Source of the DNA: Methylobacterium goesingense
GTDB taxonomy: Bacteria; Pseudomonadota; Alphaproteobacteria; Rhizobiales; Beijerinckiaceae
Reading direction: 5' to 3'
Assembly: GCF_022179225.1 (NCBI RefSeq)
Contig: NZ_BPQL01000024.1
Span: 1 to 38,529 of the forward strand
DNA length: 38,529 nucleotides
The notes under the pieces are model-generated. The model saw nothing but the letters and a program-made list of their open reading frames with translations. It made no database searches and was not told where the DNA came from. The translations under genes and the position numbers were made by a program. Below, piece by piece: positions 23,206-31,760 of this stretch. The first letter of the stretch is position 1. Each line of letters opens with the position of its first letter.

Positions 23206-23733
23206 CTTATATCTTCCAGTGGCGACGCCGGGGTGTCGCCGAGCCTCCCGAGTCGGAATCGGACCGGCGCGAACCCGGGACAGGTCCCTGGCGATCGACA
23301 CGCGAGACGATGCCTTCCGTGCCGGCGCACGTCGTCGAAAGGCAAGCGACGAAGGCTCGCGGAAGTGGTTGCGCCGCCGTCTCCCAACCCTCGGTAGGAT
23401 CAAGCTTGGCATCGGAAATTTGCCACGATTGAATGCTTGGTTCTTGCTGCTGCGTGAGAAAAATTTGCCCATGACGTCATCGATGGGAGCCGCGCAGAAG
23501 ATAAGAGATTGATCATCGCGATCTCTCAAACAATTGGATTCTATAAAAATTCGATTTTTATAGAATCAATACATTATAAGATCTTTGTCGATGTCTACTA
23601 TTTCTGTAATCCAAAAATACTACTCATGTGACTGGATTTGGTCCTCGAAAAACGTTATGCGGCCCCGACGTTCACGATCAGTGATGATCTGGCGAACCGG
23701 GATCGGCACTATAAAACCTGAAGTGAGGATGAT
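23206..23733. other. AT-rich intergenic island before the glycosyltransferase gene
   Basis: 528 bases with no convincing gene. The first ~200 bases keep local GC. From about 23410 to 23720 the sequence becomes strikingly AT-rich (runs such as CAATTGGATTCTATAAAAAT, AATACATTATAAGATC, TCTACTATTTCTG), unlike anything else in the window. It contains a perfect hairpin (23537-23567) and must hold the promoter of the downstream glycosyltransferase. Regional composition change suggests acquired DNA or an unusually strong, silencer-sensitive promoter. Confidence 0.7.
23537..23567. repeat. Perfect AT-rich inverted repeat (hairpin)
   Basis: GATTCTATAAAAAT (23537-23550) is exactly complementary to ATTTTTATAGAATC (23554-23567) around a TCG loop. 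The arms are 14 bases in a region far below the local GC content. It is 332 bases after dadA and 167 before the glycosyltransferase start. It could be an operator, a terminator with internal U-run, or an end of a decayed mobile element. No T-tract follows the stem. Confidence 0.85.
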
Positions 23734-26700
23734 GTGCGTCTCTTGAAGCTGCCGGCTCTCGACAAAAGGTTCTTCTCGAAAGCTTGGAAGAATCTGCGCC
23801 GGAAGCCGAGTGCTGCCGTCACGATGCGGGACGGCAACGTTGCGATCAGCTGGATCACGCTCCACGAGGGCGGCGTTCTCCTCGCGCTGGCAACCGGCAC
23901 GCACCGGGAGGAAGTTCAGGTTCAGGTCCGTTTCGCCGGGGGGGAAGCGCAGGATCTGCCTGTCGAGCCCGCGAACCGGATCAACGGGTTGGAGCTCGTC
24001 TACGCGCCTCTGCCCGAGAGCCTCGCCCAGCATCCCGGCACCTGCACCGTCAGCGTCAAGGTCCATGGACAGACCTACACGGAGCGTTTCGAGGCGGGAA
24101 CCGATCAGTATTCCGGCTGCTTCGACGGCGTCTGGGACTATCGCCTCGAAGGATGGCTCTCACCGCTCTTCCCGACCGCGAACCCGAGCGTCCGGCTGAT
24201 CGTCGATGGCGAGGTGGGTGACCCCGTCGCCCTCGATCGCTATCGCAGCGAGTTCCAGTTCATGGTGTCCGGACAGGCGGGCTGGAACGGCTTTTCGCTG
24301 CCGCTGCCGCCACATGCACTCGATGGCAAGCCGCATCGCCTCGGCATCCAGGCGGGCAAGACGACGCTCGAATTCGGCACCTGGAGCAGCCAGCCGCGCT
24401 ACAACATCGACACTCTGGCGCCGGACAATTTCCGGGGCTGGTACTTCGACCCCACGACGGCCGACGCGCCGACGACCCTGCGCATCGTCCGGGGCGGCGC
24501 GACGCGGTCGGAACTCAAGACGCATACCCGGGCCGACGTCAAAGCGGCGTTCGGGCGGGATGTGGCCGGGTTCGTCTTTTCCCAGCAGGATATCCAGCCC
24601 GGCAGCGAACTCTTCGCCGGTCCGGAGGGAGGGGGGCTTCTCCTCGGGCGTTTCAGCAACGACCTGCTCGTTCATGTCCAGGCCCAGCGGCGCGAAGCGC
24701 GGGCGCGGCTCCTGGAATTCGAGTCGCCCGCGACGAGCGTGATGGCGCGCCGCAGCATCCGCACGCGACTCGTCGAGGTCGAGCGCGCCCGTGGCCATGG
24801 GCCCATCACCTTTCAGCCGGTGGTCGCCACCGAAACGCTGGCCGCCACGGCCGATGTGACCCCACGTCCGGCGCCGGTGGCTCGGTCGCGGCAAGTGCCT
24901 CCGCCGGTCTGCGCCATCGTCCCGGTCTACAAGGGCCTGTCCGACCTCAAGCTCTGCCTGGCATCCCTGATCCCGGAACTGAGCGCCGGGACGGCGCGGG
25001 CGATCGTCATCAACGACGCGTCGCCCGACCCGGAGATCGGCCGCTACCTCGCGAGCGTCGCCGCCGAGAACCATCCGGGCCTGACGATCCTCGAGAACCC
25101 GAAGAACCTCGGCTTTATCGGGACGGTCAATCGCGGCTTCTCGCTGCTCGAGCCCGATGAGGACGTCCTCCTCGTCAACGCCGATACGATCCTGCCGCCC
25201 GGACTCGTCGCGCGGCTCGCCCGGCACTGCCATGCCCGGCCGGGCGTCGCCTCGGTGACCCCGTTGTCGAACAACGCGACGATCCTGAGCTTCCCGAACG
25301 TCGTCGTGCCGAGCCTGCCCGCCCTCGGCCTCGATGTCGCGGAGATCGACCGGGCCTTCGCCGGACACGGCGCCGAGCCCGTGGAGATCCCGACGGGTGT
25401 CGGCTTCTGCATGCATCTCAATCGCCACGCCCTCGACGAGGTGGGCGCGTTCTCGCCCGATTGGGGCAAGGGCTACTGCGAGGAGGTCGATTGGTGCCTC
25501 TCCGCGCGCGACCTCGGCTGGATCCACCTCGCGGCGCCGGACACCTTCGTGATCCACGAGGGGTCGGTCTCGTTCGGCGTCGCCGAGCGGGTGACGATCC
25601 TGGCGACCAACCACGCTCGCCTGGAGGCACTCTACCCGGAATACCTCGCCGAGGTGCGCGCCTTCGTCCGCGCGGACCCCCTGGAAGCCGTGCGCACGGA
25701 TGTCCTGCTCAGCCTCCTAAAGGGGCGTTTCAGCGCGCTGACCCTGCACCTGATGCACGGGCTCGGCGGCGGCACGAAGCGCTACGTGGACGACATCCAG
25801 GGCCTTCGCCGGTCGGAAGACCACGAGAGTGCCGTGCTCTCCCCCGTGGAGGATCGCGGCGACGATCCGCGGCTGCTGCTGAGCTTCCACCGGGCCGATG
25901 TCACCCTGACCCTGAGACCCGAAAGCGTCGAGCGGACCCTCGAGGCCATCGAGGCGGCCGGCGTCGCGGTGCAGATCCACGTGAACTCGCGCCTGACCTT
26001 CCGAAGCGCGTTCCTGGAGACGCTCCTCTCCGGCAAGCGCCCCTTCACGGTGATGCTGCACGACTTCCAGTGGTACTGTCCGCGTGTCCACCTCACGGAC
26101 GAGCGCAACAGCTATTGCGGTGAGCCGACGCCCGCCGTCTGCCAGCTCTGCGTTTCGGGCGGCGTCGAGCACAACTTCGCCGATCATGACGCGCTGATCG
26201 AGAACGACCTCGAATCCTGGCTCGGCTTCAACACCCGGATCCTCCAGCGCGCCACCACCATCCTGGCGCCGTCCGAGGACACGGCGCGCCGTTATCGCGC
26301 GCGCCTGAACCTGTCCGATATCGTTGTCGCGCCCCACCCGGAGCCGCGGCTGCACGGCACGACGTCGGTGGTGTCACGGATAGGTGGGGCCAAGGGTAGT
26401 CCCAAGGGTAGTCCCAAGGGTGGCCTCAGAATCGCGGTCGTGGGTGCGATCGGGCGCGTCAAGGGCTTCGATGTCCTCGTCCGGCTGGTGGAGCGGGCGG
26501 CGCGTGACCGCATGCCGTTCTACCTGACCGTCGTCGGCTTCACGGCCGACGACGAGCGCCTCAAGCGCTACAAGAACGCCGCCGTGACCGGCTCCTACAA
26601 GCATTCGGAACTGAAGGCGAAGCTGGACGAGATCGACCCGGACTTCGTGTTCCTGTCGAGCATCTGGCCGGAGACCTACTCCTACGTCCTGTCCGAGGTC

Positions 26701-27108
26701 TGGGAGGCCGGCTATCCGGTCGTCGCCTTCGACATCGGGGCGCCCGCCGACCGGATCAAGACCGTGGGCGGCGGCGTGGTGATCCCCTTCACCCGCGACA
26801 GCCGTCTCATCCTCGACGCGCTGATGGCGGCCCGGGATCAGGTCGCGACCCTCCCGCCGATGCGCCCGGTGCCGACCATCGTGCCCTCGCTGGAGGCCTA
26901 TTACGGGCAGCCCGGCGCAATCGCGGCCCCGGCGGACGACGTGGTCCCGAACGGAGCCATACCGGCCGTCGCCGCCGCGTCGGCGCATCCCGCCGACGAT
27001 GAGGACCTGGAGGCGGGCGGTCTCGCGGTGGTCCATGACGTCTCGCGCGACCGGGACGACCCGCCGGTCCGCGATCGGGCGGCCGTTGCCGCCGAGATGA
27101 TCCCCTGA
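23734..27108 (+). CDS. Composite glycosyltransferase (N-terminal beta-rich region, GT2, GT4-like)
   Basis: A 1124-residue protein. The N-terminal third (1-380) is beta-strand-rich, without a recognised family (AGWNGFSLPLPPHALDGKPH, NFRGWYFDPTTADAPTTLRI). A GT-A (family 2) glycosyltransferase follows at about 390-620: VCAIVPVYKGLSDLKLCLAS, VINDASPDPEIGRYL, NPKNLGFIGTVNRG, LLVNADTILPPGL (donor/metal site near 482), PTGVGFCMHLNRHALDEVGA, then a GT4/GT-B-like part (about 670-1035: LMHGLGGGTKRYVDDI, LHDFQWYCPRVHLTD, RIAVVGAIGRVKGFDVLVRL, SIWPETYSYVLSEVWEAGYP). The GT4 halves are joined by a Lys-Gly-Ser-Pro repeat. There is no signal peptide; the start is GTG 23734 with GAGGATGAT. It is probably a cytosolic polymer, O-antigen or surface-glycan glycosyltransferase. 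It stands alone, without other polysaccharide genes nearby. The last ~80 residues are acidic, Ala/Pro-rich and probably disordered. Confidence 0.88.
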   Translation: MRLLKLPALDKRFFSKAWKNLRRKPSAAVTMRDGNVAISWITLHEGGVLLALATGTHREEVQVQVRFAGGEAQDLPVEPANRINGLELVYAPLPESLAQHPGTCTVSVKVHGQTYTERFEAGTDQYSGCFDGVWDYRLEGWLSPLFPTANPSVRLIVDGEVGDPVALDRYRSEFQFMVSGQAGWNGFSLPLPPHALDGKPHRLGIQAGKTTLEFGTWSSQPRYNIDTLAPDNFRGWYFDPTTADAPTTLRIVRGGATRSELKTHTRADVKAAFGRDVAGFVFSQQDIQPGSELFAGPEGGGLLLGRFSNDLLVHVQAQRREARARLLEFESPATSVMARRSIRTRLVEVERARGHGPITFQPVVATETLAATADVTPRPAPVARSRQVPPPVCAIVPVYKGLSDLKLCLASLIPELSAGTARAIVINDASPDPEIGRYLASVAAENHPGLTILENPKNLGFIGTVNRGFSLLEPDEDVLLVNADTILPPGLVARLARHCHARPGVASVTPLSNNATILSFPNVVVPSLPALGLDVAEIDRAFAGHGAEPVEIPTGVGFCMHLNRHALDEVGAFSPDWGKGYCEEVDWCLSARDLGWIHLAAPDTFVIHEGSVSFGVAERVTILATNHARLEALYPEYLAEVRAFVRADPLEAVRTDVLLSLLKGRFSALTLHLMHGLGGGTKRYVDDIQGLRRSEDHESAVLSPVEDRGDDPRLLLSFHRADVTLTLRPESVERTLEAIEAAGVAVQIHVNSRLTFRSAFLETLLSGKRPFTVMLHDFQWYCPRVHLTDERNSYCGEPTPAVCQLCVSGGVEHNFADHDALIENDLESWLGFNTRILQRATTILAPSEDTARRYRARLNLSDIVVAPHPEPRLHGTTSVVSRIGGAKGSPKGSPKGGLRIAVVGAIGRVKGFDVLVRLVERAARDRMPFYLTVVGFTADDERLKRYKNAAVTGSYKHSELKAKLDEIDPDFVFLSSIWPETYSYVLSEVWEAGYPVVAFDIGAPADRIKTVGGGVVIPFTRDSRLILDALMAARDQVATLPPMRPVPTIVPSLEAYYGQPGAIAAPADDVVPNGAIPAVAAASAHPADDEDLEAGGLAVVHDVSRDRDDPPVRDRAAVAAEMIP
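26389..26424 (+). repeat. Three 12-base tandem repeats inside the glycosyltransferase gene
   Basis: The unit CCCAAGGGTAGT occurs about three times in tandem, in frame, encoding GAKGSPKGSPKGG just before the GT4 Rossmann strand. It is a short flexible, basic linker prone to slippage in whole units, so copy number may vary between strains without shifting frame. Confidence 0.85.
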
Positions 27109-27178
27109 GGAACTGGCCCGGACCCGTGGTCCGGGTCCGTCCGTCCGCGGCGCCAGCGTGCAAGGCAGGGATGGGCGA

Positions 27179-28078
27179 TCAGCGCGCGGGCGGCCAGCGC
27201 AACGCGTCCACCAGCACCCCGAGGGCCGGTGGGATCTGGCGATGGCTCGCGAAATAGAGGTGATAGCCGGAGAACGGCTCGCACCAAGCGTCGAGGACGC
27301 GGACCAGCGTTCCTTGATCCAGGTGCGTCCGCACCAGGGTCTCGGGCAGGTAGGCGAGGCCGAAGCCGTCGAGGGCCGCCGCCAGGATCAGCGCCGTGGT
27401 GTTGAAGGTCAGCCGGCCCTCGACCCAGACCCGCAGCTCCTGCCCGTCCCTGTCGAATTCCCAGGCATACAGGCCGCCCCGTGTCGGCAGGCGAAGGTTG
27501 ATGCAGCGATGGCCGGTCAGGTCCTGCGGCGCCTCCGGCTTCGGGTGGGCGTGCAGATAGGCGGGTGAGCCCACCACCGCCATCCGCATGTCGGTGCCGA
27601 TGCGAACGGCCGTCATGTCCTTGGCCACCATGCCGCCGAAGCGCACGCCTGCGTCGATGCGCTGCGCGATGATGTCGGTCAGGCCGGAATCGACCACGAT
27701 CTCCACCGCGATGTCCGGATAGTCCGGCAGCAGGCGGCGCAGGGCGGGCCACAGCACCGCGTGGGCCGCGTGCTCGGTGGCGGTGATGCGGACGGTCCCG
27801 GCCGGGCGGTCACGCAGGCCGGCCAGGGACGCGAGCCCGGCCTCGATCTCATCGAAGCGTGGCCCAACGGCCTCGAGGAGTCGCGCCCCGGCCTCCGTCG
27901 GCGCGACACTCCGGGTGGTGCGCGCCAGCAGCCGCACCCCGAGGCGCGCCTCGAGGGCACGCACGGTCTGACTGAGGGCGGGCTGCGAGACCCCGAGCTG
28001 CGCAGCCGCCCGGGTGAAGCTGCCCGCACGCGCGACGGCGATGAAGGCGGCAAGATCGTTCAGGCTCTCGCGCAGCAT
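27179..28078 (-). CDS. LysR family transcriptional regulator (paralogue 1)
   Basis: A 299-residue LysR-type regulator. The winged HTH is at about 5-65 (NDLAAFIAVARAGSFTRAAA, SQPALSQTVRALEARLGVRL, LARTTRSVAPTEAG) and the effector domain at about 90-295 (GTVRITATEHAAHAVLWPAL, DAGVRFGGMVAKDMTAVRIG, RMAVVGSPAYL, HRCINLRLPTRG, LDGFGLAYLPE). It is divergent from the SDR gene (177 bases between starts), its likely target. It is closely related to the other LysR at 29101-29994 and shares with it a direct repeat at the start codon. ATG 28078. Confidence 0.94.
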   Translation of the reverse strand: MLRESLNDLAAFIAVARAGSFTRAAAQLGVSQPALSQTVRALEARLGVRLLARTTRSVAPTEAGARLLEAVGPRFDEIEAGLASLAGLRDRPAGTVRITATEHAAHAVLWPALRRLLPDYPDIAVEIVVDSGLTDIIAQRIDAGVRFGGMVAKDMTAVRIGTDMRMAVVGSPAYLHAHPKPEAPQDLTGHRCINLRLPTRGGLYAWEFDRDGQELRVWVEGRLTFNTTALILAAALDGFGLAYLPETLVRTHLDQGTLVRVLDAWCEPFSGYHLYFASHRQIPPALGVLVDALRWPPAR

Positions 28079-28096
28079 TCATAAGCCCCGTTCATA
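28078..28096. promoter_or_regulatory. TTCATA-N7-TTCATA direct repeat at lysR paralogue 1 start
   Basis: TTCATA at 28078-28083 and 28091-28096 (13-base period), the first overlapping the minus-strand start codon and the second 8 bases further toward the divergent SDR gene. The same arrangement is found at the other LysR paralogue. It is a candidate autoregulatory LysR binding site. Confidence 0.5.
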
Positions 28097-28255
28097 TCCT
28101 CATGTCCCGTGGCCCACCTAATCCGCCTCCCGCGCGGGTGCCAGGTTCGGCGGGGCTTCCGCCATGACCCGTGCTCGACCCGTGCCCGGATGTCAGGACG
28201 GAAGAAGGCCCCCGATGCCCCCAGGGCTCGGCCAAGATCGGATCAGGAGATGCAG

Positions 28256-29089
28256 ATGGCCCAAGACTCAAAGGGCGAGGTCGACTCAAAGGGCGAGCCC
28301 GACGTTAAGGGTAAGGTCGACCTTGCCGGCCAGTTCGACTTCACCGGAAAGGTCGCCTTCGTCAGCGGCGCCGCGAGCGGCATCGGCCGTGCCACGGCCC
28401 TGGCCTTCGGCCGGGCCGGGGCGCGCGTCGTGGTCGCCGACCTGTCGGAGACGGGCGTCCGCGAGACCGCGCGCCGGATCGAGGAGGCCGGTGGCCGCGC
28501 CCTCGGCCTGACCTGCGATGTCGCCGTCGAAGACTCTGTGAGGGCCGCCCTCGACCGTACGGCCGAGACCTTCGGCCGCCTCGATGCCGCCTTCAACAAT
28601 GCGGGCGTCGAGCAGCCGGTCACGGCGGCGGCCGACATCCCGGCGGAGGCGTTCGACCGCCTCGTCGCCGTCAATCTGCGCGGCGTGTTCCTCAGCATGA
28701 AGTCCCAGATCCCGCTCATGCTGAAGAGCGGGGGCGGAGCCATCGTGAACAATGCCTCCGGCGCCGGGGTGAAGGGCTTCGCGGGCCAAGCCGCCTACGC
28801 GGCGACCAAGCACGGCGTGGTCGGCATGACCCGGAGCACGGCCCTCGACTATGCCGCGGCGGGAATCCGCGTCAACGCGGTCTGTCCCGGCATCATCGAC
28901 ACGCCGATGATGCGGCGCTTCACCGGGGGCACCGAGGCGGGGGTGGCCCGCGTCGTCGCCCAGGAGCCGGTCGGGCGGATGGGCACGCCTGAGGAGATCG
29001 CCGCCGCCGTCCTGTTCCTGTGCTCGGGGGCGGCCGCCTTCATCGTCGGGCACGCCATGGTGGTGGATGGGGGGCAGACGGTGGCCTGA
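28256..29089 (+). CDS. SDR family NAD(P)-dependent oxidoreductase with repeated N-terminal tail
   Basis: A 277-residue classical short-chain dehydrogenase/reductase. The cofactor motif GAASGIG is at 38-44, NNAG at 114-117, and the catalytic set is Ser168 (NNASGAG), Tyr181 and Lys185 (YAATK). NAVCPGIIDTPMM and the terminal VGHAMVVDGGQTVA are normal. Asp at the end of strand 2 (VVVADLSE) suggests NAD(H) preference. I chose ATG 28256, six bases after AGGAG; the ATG six bases earlier overlaps the ribosome site. Ahead of the fold lies a ~30-residue tail with a threefold repeat (DSKGEV, DSKGEP, DVKGKV) not seen in ordinary SDRs. It is divergent from LysR paralogue 1 and convergent with LysR paralogue 2. 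Substrate unknown. Confidence 0.92.
   Translation: MAQDSKGEVDSKGEPDVKGKVDLAGQFDFTGKVAFVSGAASGIGRATALAFGRAGARVVVADLSETGVRETARRIEEAGGRALGLTCDVAVEDSVRAALDRTAETFGRLDAAFNNAGVEQPVTAAADIPAEAFDRLVAVNLRGVFLSMKSQIPLMLKSGGGAIVNNASGAGVKGFAGQAAYAATKHGVVGMTRSTALDYAAAGIRVNAVCPGIIDTPMMRRFTGGTEAGVARVVAQEPVGRMGTPEEIAAAVLFLCSGAAAFIVGHAMVVDGGQTVA
28265..28318 (+). repeat. Three 18-base tandem repeats in the SDR 5' coding region
   Basis: Units at 28265-28282, 28283-28300 and 28301-28318. The first two differ by only two bases (GACTCAAAGGGCGAG followed by GTC or CCC); the third is diverged (GACGTTAAGGGTAAG). They encode D-S/V-K-G-E/K-V/P three times, an acidic-basic hydrophilic extension before the SDR fold. Confidence 0.88.
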
Positions 29090-29100
29090 AGGCAGCGGCG

Positions 29101-29994
29101 TCAGCTCCGGTGGCGCAGGGCCTCCATTAGCACCGTGAAGGCCGGTGTCGGCTGGCGCCGGCTCGGATAGTAGAGATGGTAGCCCGGGAAGGGGGCGCAC
29201 CATTCCGCGAGCACCCGCACCAGCCGTCCCTGCGCGACCTCGGTCCAGACCTCCTCCTCGGGCAGATAGGCCAACCCGAAATCCGCCAGCGCCGCGCTCA
29301 GGATCAGGCGCAGGCTCGTGAAGCCGAGCTGGCCCTCGACCCGGACGGCGACCGCCTCGCCCGCCCGCTCGAATTCCCACGGGAAGACATCGCCCCGCGA
29401 GGGCCGCCCGAGATTGATGCAGCGATGCCGGGTCAGGTCCTCCGGACGGGCAGGTGGGGGCGAGGCCGCGAAGTAGGCAGGCGTGCCGACGACGGCCATG
29501 CGCATGGGCGGCGCGATACGCATGGCCACCATGTCCCGCTCGACGTGCTCGCCGATGCGCACGCCGGCATCGAAGCGCTCGGCCACGATGTTCGTGCGCG
29601 CCTGCGAGGTCTCGATCTCGACGGTGATCTCCGGGTAGGCCGGCAGCAGGTCCCGCAGGACCGGCCAGAGGACGGTCTCGGCCGCGTGCTCCGGGGCGGT
29701 GATGCGGATCCGTCCGGCGGGCCGGTGCCGCATCTCCGTGAGCGCCGTCAGCTCCACCCCGATTTGCTCGAACTGGGGCGCGACGATGCGCAGGAGCCGC
29801 TCGCCGGCTTCCGTCGGCGAGACGCTGCGCGTGGAGCGGTTGAGCAGGTGCAGCCCGAGGCGCGCCTCAAGGCCGGTCATCGCATGGCTCAAGGCCGATT
29901 GCGTCACACCCAGGCGCTTGGCCGCGCGGGTGAAGCTTCCCTCCTGCGCCACGGTGGCAAAGGCGAGCAGGTCCGTCAGGGTCTCCCGCGCCAT
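29101..29994 (-). CDS. LysR family transcriptional regulator (paralogue 2)
   Basis: A 297-residue LysR-type regulator with HTH at about 5-65 (LTDLLAFATVAQEGSFTRAA, TQSALSHAMTGLEARLGLHL, LNRSTRSVSPTEAG) and an effector domain at about 90-295 (GRIRITAPEHAAETVLWPVL, DAGVRIGEHVERDMVAMRIA, MAVVGTPAYFAA, HRCINLGRPSRG, LADFGLAYLPEEEV, PFPGYHLYYPSRRQ). It is collinear and clearly homologous with LysR paralogue 1, so the pair arose by duplication. Its stop lies 11 bases from the SDR stop. It is divergent from the paoABC operon (165 bases between starts), a plausible target. ATG 29994 follows GAGG. Confidence 0.94.
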   Translation of the reverse strand: MARETLTDLLAFATVAQEGSFTRAAKRLGVTQSALSHAMTGLEARLGLHLLNRSTRSVSPTEAGERLLRIVAPQFEQIGVELTALTEMRHRPAGRIRITAPEHAAETVLWPVLRDLLPAYPEITVEIETSQARTNIVAERFDAGVRIGEHVERDMVAMRIAPPMRMAVVGTPAYFAASPPPARPEDLTRHRCINLGRPSRGDVFPWEFERAGEAVAVRVEGQLGFTSLRLILSAALADFGLAYLPEEEVWTEVAQGRLVRVLAEWCAPFPGYHLYYPSRRQPTPAFTVLMEALRHRS

Positions 29995-30012
29995 TCATAA
30001 CCTCGTTTCATA
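29994..30012. promoter_or_regulatory. TTCATA-N7-TTCATA direct repeat at lysR paralogue 2 start
   Basis: TTCATA at 29994-29999 and 30007-30012, again with a 13-base period and the first copy overlapping the minus-strand ATG, exactly as at paralogue 1. The flanks (AACCTCG versus AGCCCCG between the copies) have diverged while the hexamers are identical, which argues for selection on the hexamers. Confidence 0.5.
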
Positions 30013-30158
30013 AGCCTCAGTGCATTTCAGGCCCTATTCCGTGGTTCTCCGGGCCCTAATTTTAGAACCAAGCAAAACTTGATTGCGCGCTGCGCGTTTC
30101 CGTTCGGTCTCGGTGCCGACCGGCGCTGACGCAACCGCCGCACGGTTCGGAGGACGAC

Positions 30159-30809
30159 ATGGACGGTCGCAACGGGCTCGAATTGAACAGGAGAGGCGTT
30201 ATGGTGAGTGTGGGAGCCAGCGCGGTCGCTGCGGCCATCCCGGGAGCGGTAGGGGCCGCACCGGCGGCCAACGACGCGCCGGTGCTGGTGAAGGTCGCCT
30301 TCACGGTGAACGGCGAGAAGCGGGACCTCGAACTCGACACCCGCACCAGCCTGCTGGACGCCGCGCGCGAGCACCTGCACCTGACGGGCTCGAAGAAGGG
30401 CTGCGATCACGGCCAATGCGGCGCCTGCACGATGATCGTCGACGGCCGGCGCATCAACACCTGCCTGACGCTCGCGGTCATGCACCAGGGCGCGCAGATC
30501 ACCACCATCGAGGGCCTGGGCCAGCCCGAGAACCTGCATCCCATGCAGGCCGCCTTCATCAAACATGACGGCTACCAGTGCGGCTACTGCACGCCCGGCC
30601 AGATCTGCTCGGGCGTCGCGGTGCTGGCCGAGATCAAGGCCGGCATTCCGAGCCACGTCACGGCCGATCTCAACGCCCCGATGCAGGTCACGGATGCCGA
30701 GATCCGCGAGCGCATGAGCGGCAACATCTGCCGCTGCGGCGCCTATTCCAACATCGTCGAGGCGATGACCGAAGTCGCAGATCAGAACAAAGCCCGGAGG
30801 CCCGCATGA
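30159..30809 (+). CDS. paoA: Periplasmic aldehyde oxidoreductase, [2Fe-2S] subunit PaoA/YagT-like
   Basis: The 216-residue iron-sulfur subunit of a PaoABC-type molybdenum enzyme that oxidises aromatic and other aldehydes to acids in the periplasm. A leader with twin Arg ([19 protein letters not shown], Arg11-12) precedes two [2Fe-2S] domains: Cys82, Cys87, Cys90, Cys102 ([20 protein letters not shown]) and Cys141, Cys144, Cys191, Cys193 ([21 protein letters not shown]). As in E. coli PaoA, only this subunit carries an export signal, so the folded complex should be co-exported by Tat. ATG 30159 follows GGAGGACGAC. paoB overlaps its stop by four bases. Confidence 0.94.
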   Translation: MDGRNGLELNRRGVMVSVGASAVAAAIPGAVGAAPAANDAPVLVKVAFTVNGEKRDLELDTRTSLLDAAREHLHLTGSKKGCDHGQCGACTMIVDGRRINTCLTLAVMHQGAQITTIEGLGQPENLHPMQAAFIKHDGYQCGYCTPGQICSGVAVLAEIKAGIPSHVTADLNAPMQVTDAEIRERMSGNICRCGAYSNIVEAMTEVADQNKARRPA

Positions 30810-31756
30810 AGTCCTTCACCTACGAGCGCCCGACTTCGCCCGCGCAAGCCGCCGCCGCCGTTTCCGCCAACCCGAACGCCAAGTTCATCGCCGGGGGCAC
30901 CAATCTCCTCGACCTGATGAAGCTGCAGATCGAGACGCCGACCCACCTCGTGGACGTCAACGGCCTCGGGCTGGACGGGATCGAGGCCACGCCCGAGGGT
31001 GGCCTGCGCGTCGGCGCCCTCGTGCGCAACACGGATCTGGCCGCCGATGCCCGGGTCCGGAAGGATTACGCCGTGCTCAGCCGGGCCCTGCTGGCGGGTG
31101 CGTCCGGCCAGCTGCGCAACAAGGCGACCACCGCCGGCAACCTGCTGCAGCGCACCCGCTGCCCGTATTTTTACGACACGGCGCAGGCCTGCAACAAGCG
31201 CCAGCCCGGGTCGGGCTGTTCGGCCCTCGACGGCGTCTCGCGCCAGCTCGCCGTAATCGGCGCGAGCGAGGCCTGCATCGCGACCCATCCGGGCGACATG
31301 GCGGTGGCCATGCGGGTGCTCGACGCCACCGTCGAGATCGTCGACGGCCGGGGCACGGAACGCAAGATCCCGATCTCCGAGTTCCATCGCCTGCCGGGCG
31401 AGCGGCCGGAGGTCGACACCACCCTGAAGCCGGGTGAACTCATTACCGCGGTGACGTTGCCCAAGCCCCTCGGCGGCGCACACATCTACCGCAAGGTCCG
31501 CGACCGGGCCTCCTACGCCTACGCGCTGGTCTCGGTGGCCGCGGTGGTGCAACCGGACGGCAGCGGCCGGGCGGCTTTCGGCGGCGTGGCGCACAAGCCC
31601 TGGCGGGTGGAAGCCGCCGAGGGCGAGATGGCCCGGGGCGCCAAGGCTGTGACCGCGCAGGTCTTCGCCGGCGCCAAACCCACCCACGACAATGCCTACA
31701 AGCTGAAGCTCGCCGAGCGCACGCTCAGCGCGGCGCTCACCGAAGCGAGGGCTTAG
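30806..31756 (+). CDS. paoB: Periplasmic aldehyde oxidoreductase, FAD-binding subunit PaoB/YagS-like
   Basis: A 316-residue FAD subunit. The FAD loop [19 protein letters not shown] is at about 25-43 and [19 protein letters not shown] at about 106-124. A cysteine-rich insertion with Cys119, Cys129, Cys138 and Cys157 ([35 protein letters not shown]) is the feature that in PaoB holds an extra [4Fe-4S] cluster; all four cysteines are present. The C-terminal CO-dehydrogenase flavoprotein domain ([20 protein letters not shown]) is normal. ATG 30806 follows CCGGAGGCCCGC and overlaps the paoA stop. paoC starts 4 bases after its stop. Confidence 0.95.
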   Translation: MKSFTYERPTSPAQAAAAVSANPNAKFIAGGTNLLDLMKLQIETPTHLVDVNGLGLDGIEATPEGGLRVGALVRNTDLAADARVRKDYAVLSRALLAGASGQLRNKATTAGNLLQRTRCPYFYDTAQACNKRQPGSGCSALDGVSRQLAVIGASEACIATHPGDMAVAMRVLDATVEIVDGRGTERKIPISEFHRLPGERPEVDTTLKPGELITAVTLPKPLGGAHIYRKVRDRASYAYALVSVAAVVQPDGSGRAAFGGVAHKPWRVEAAEGEMARGAKAVTAQVFAGAKPTHDNAYKLKLAERTLSAALTEARA

Positions 31757-31760
31757 AGAT

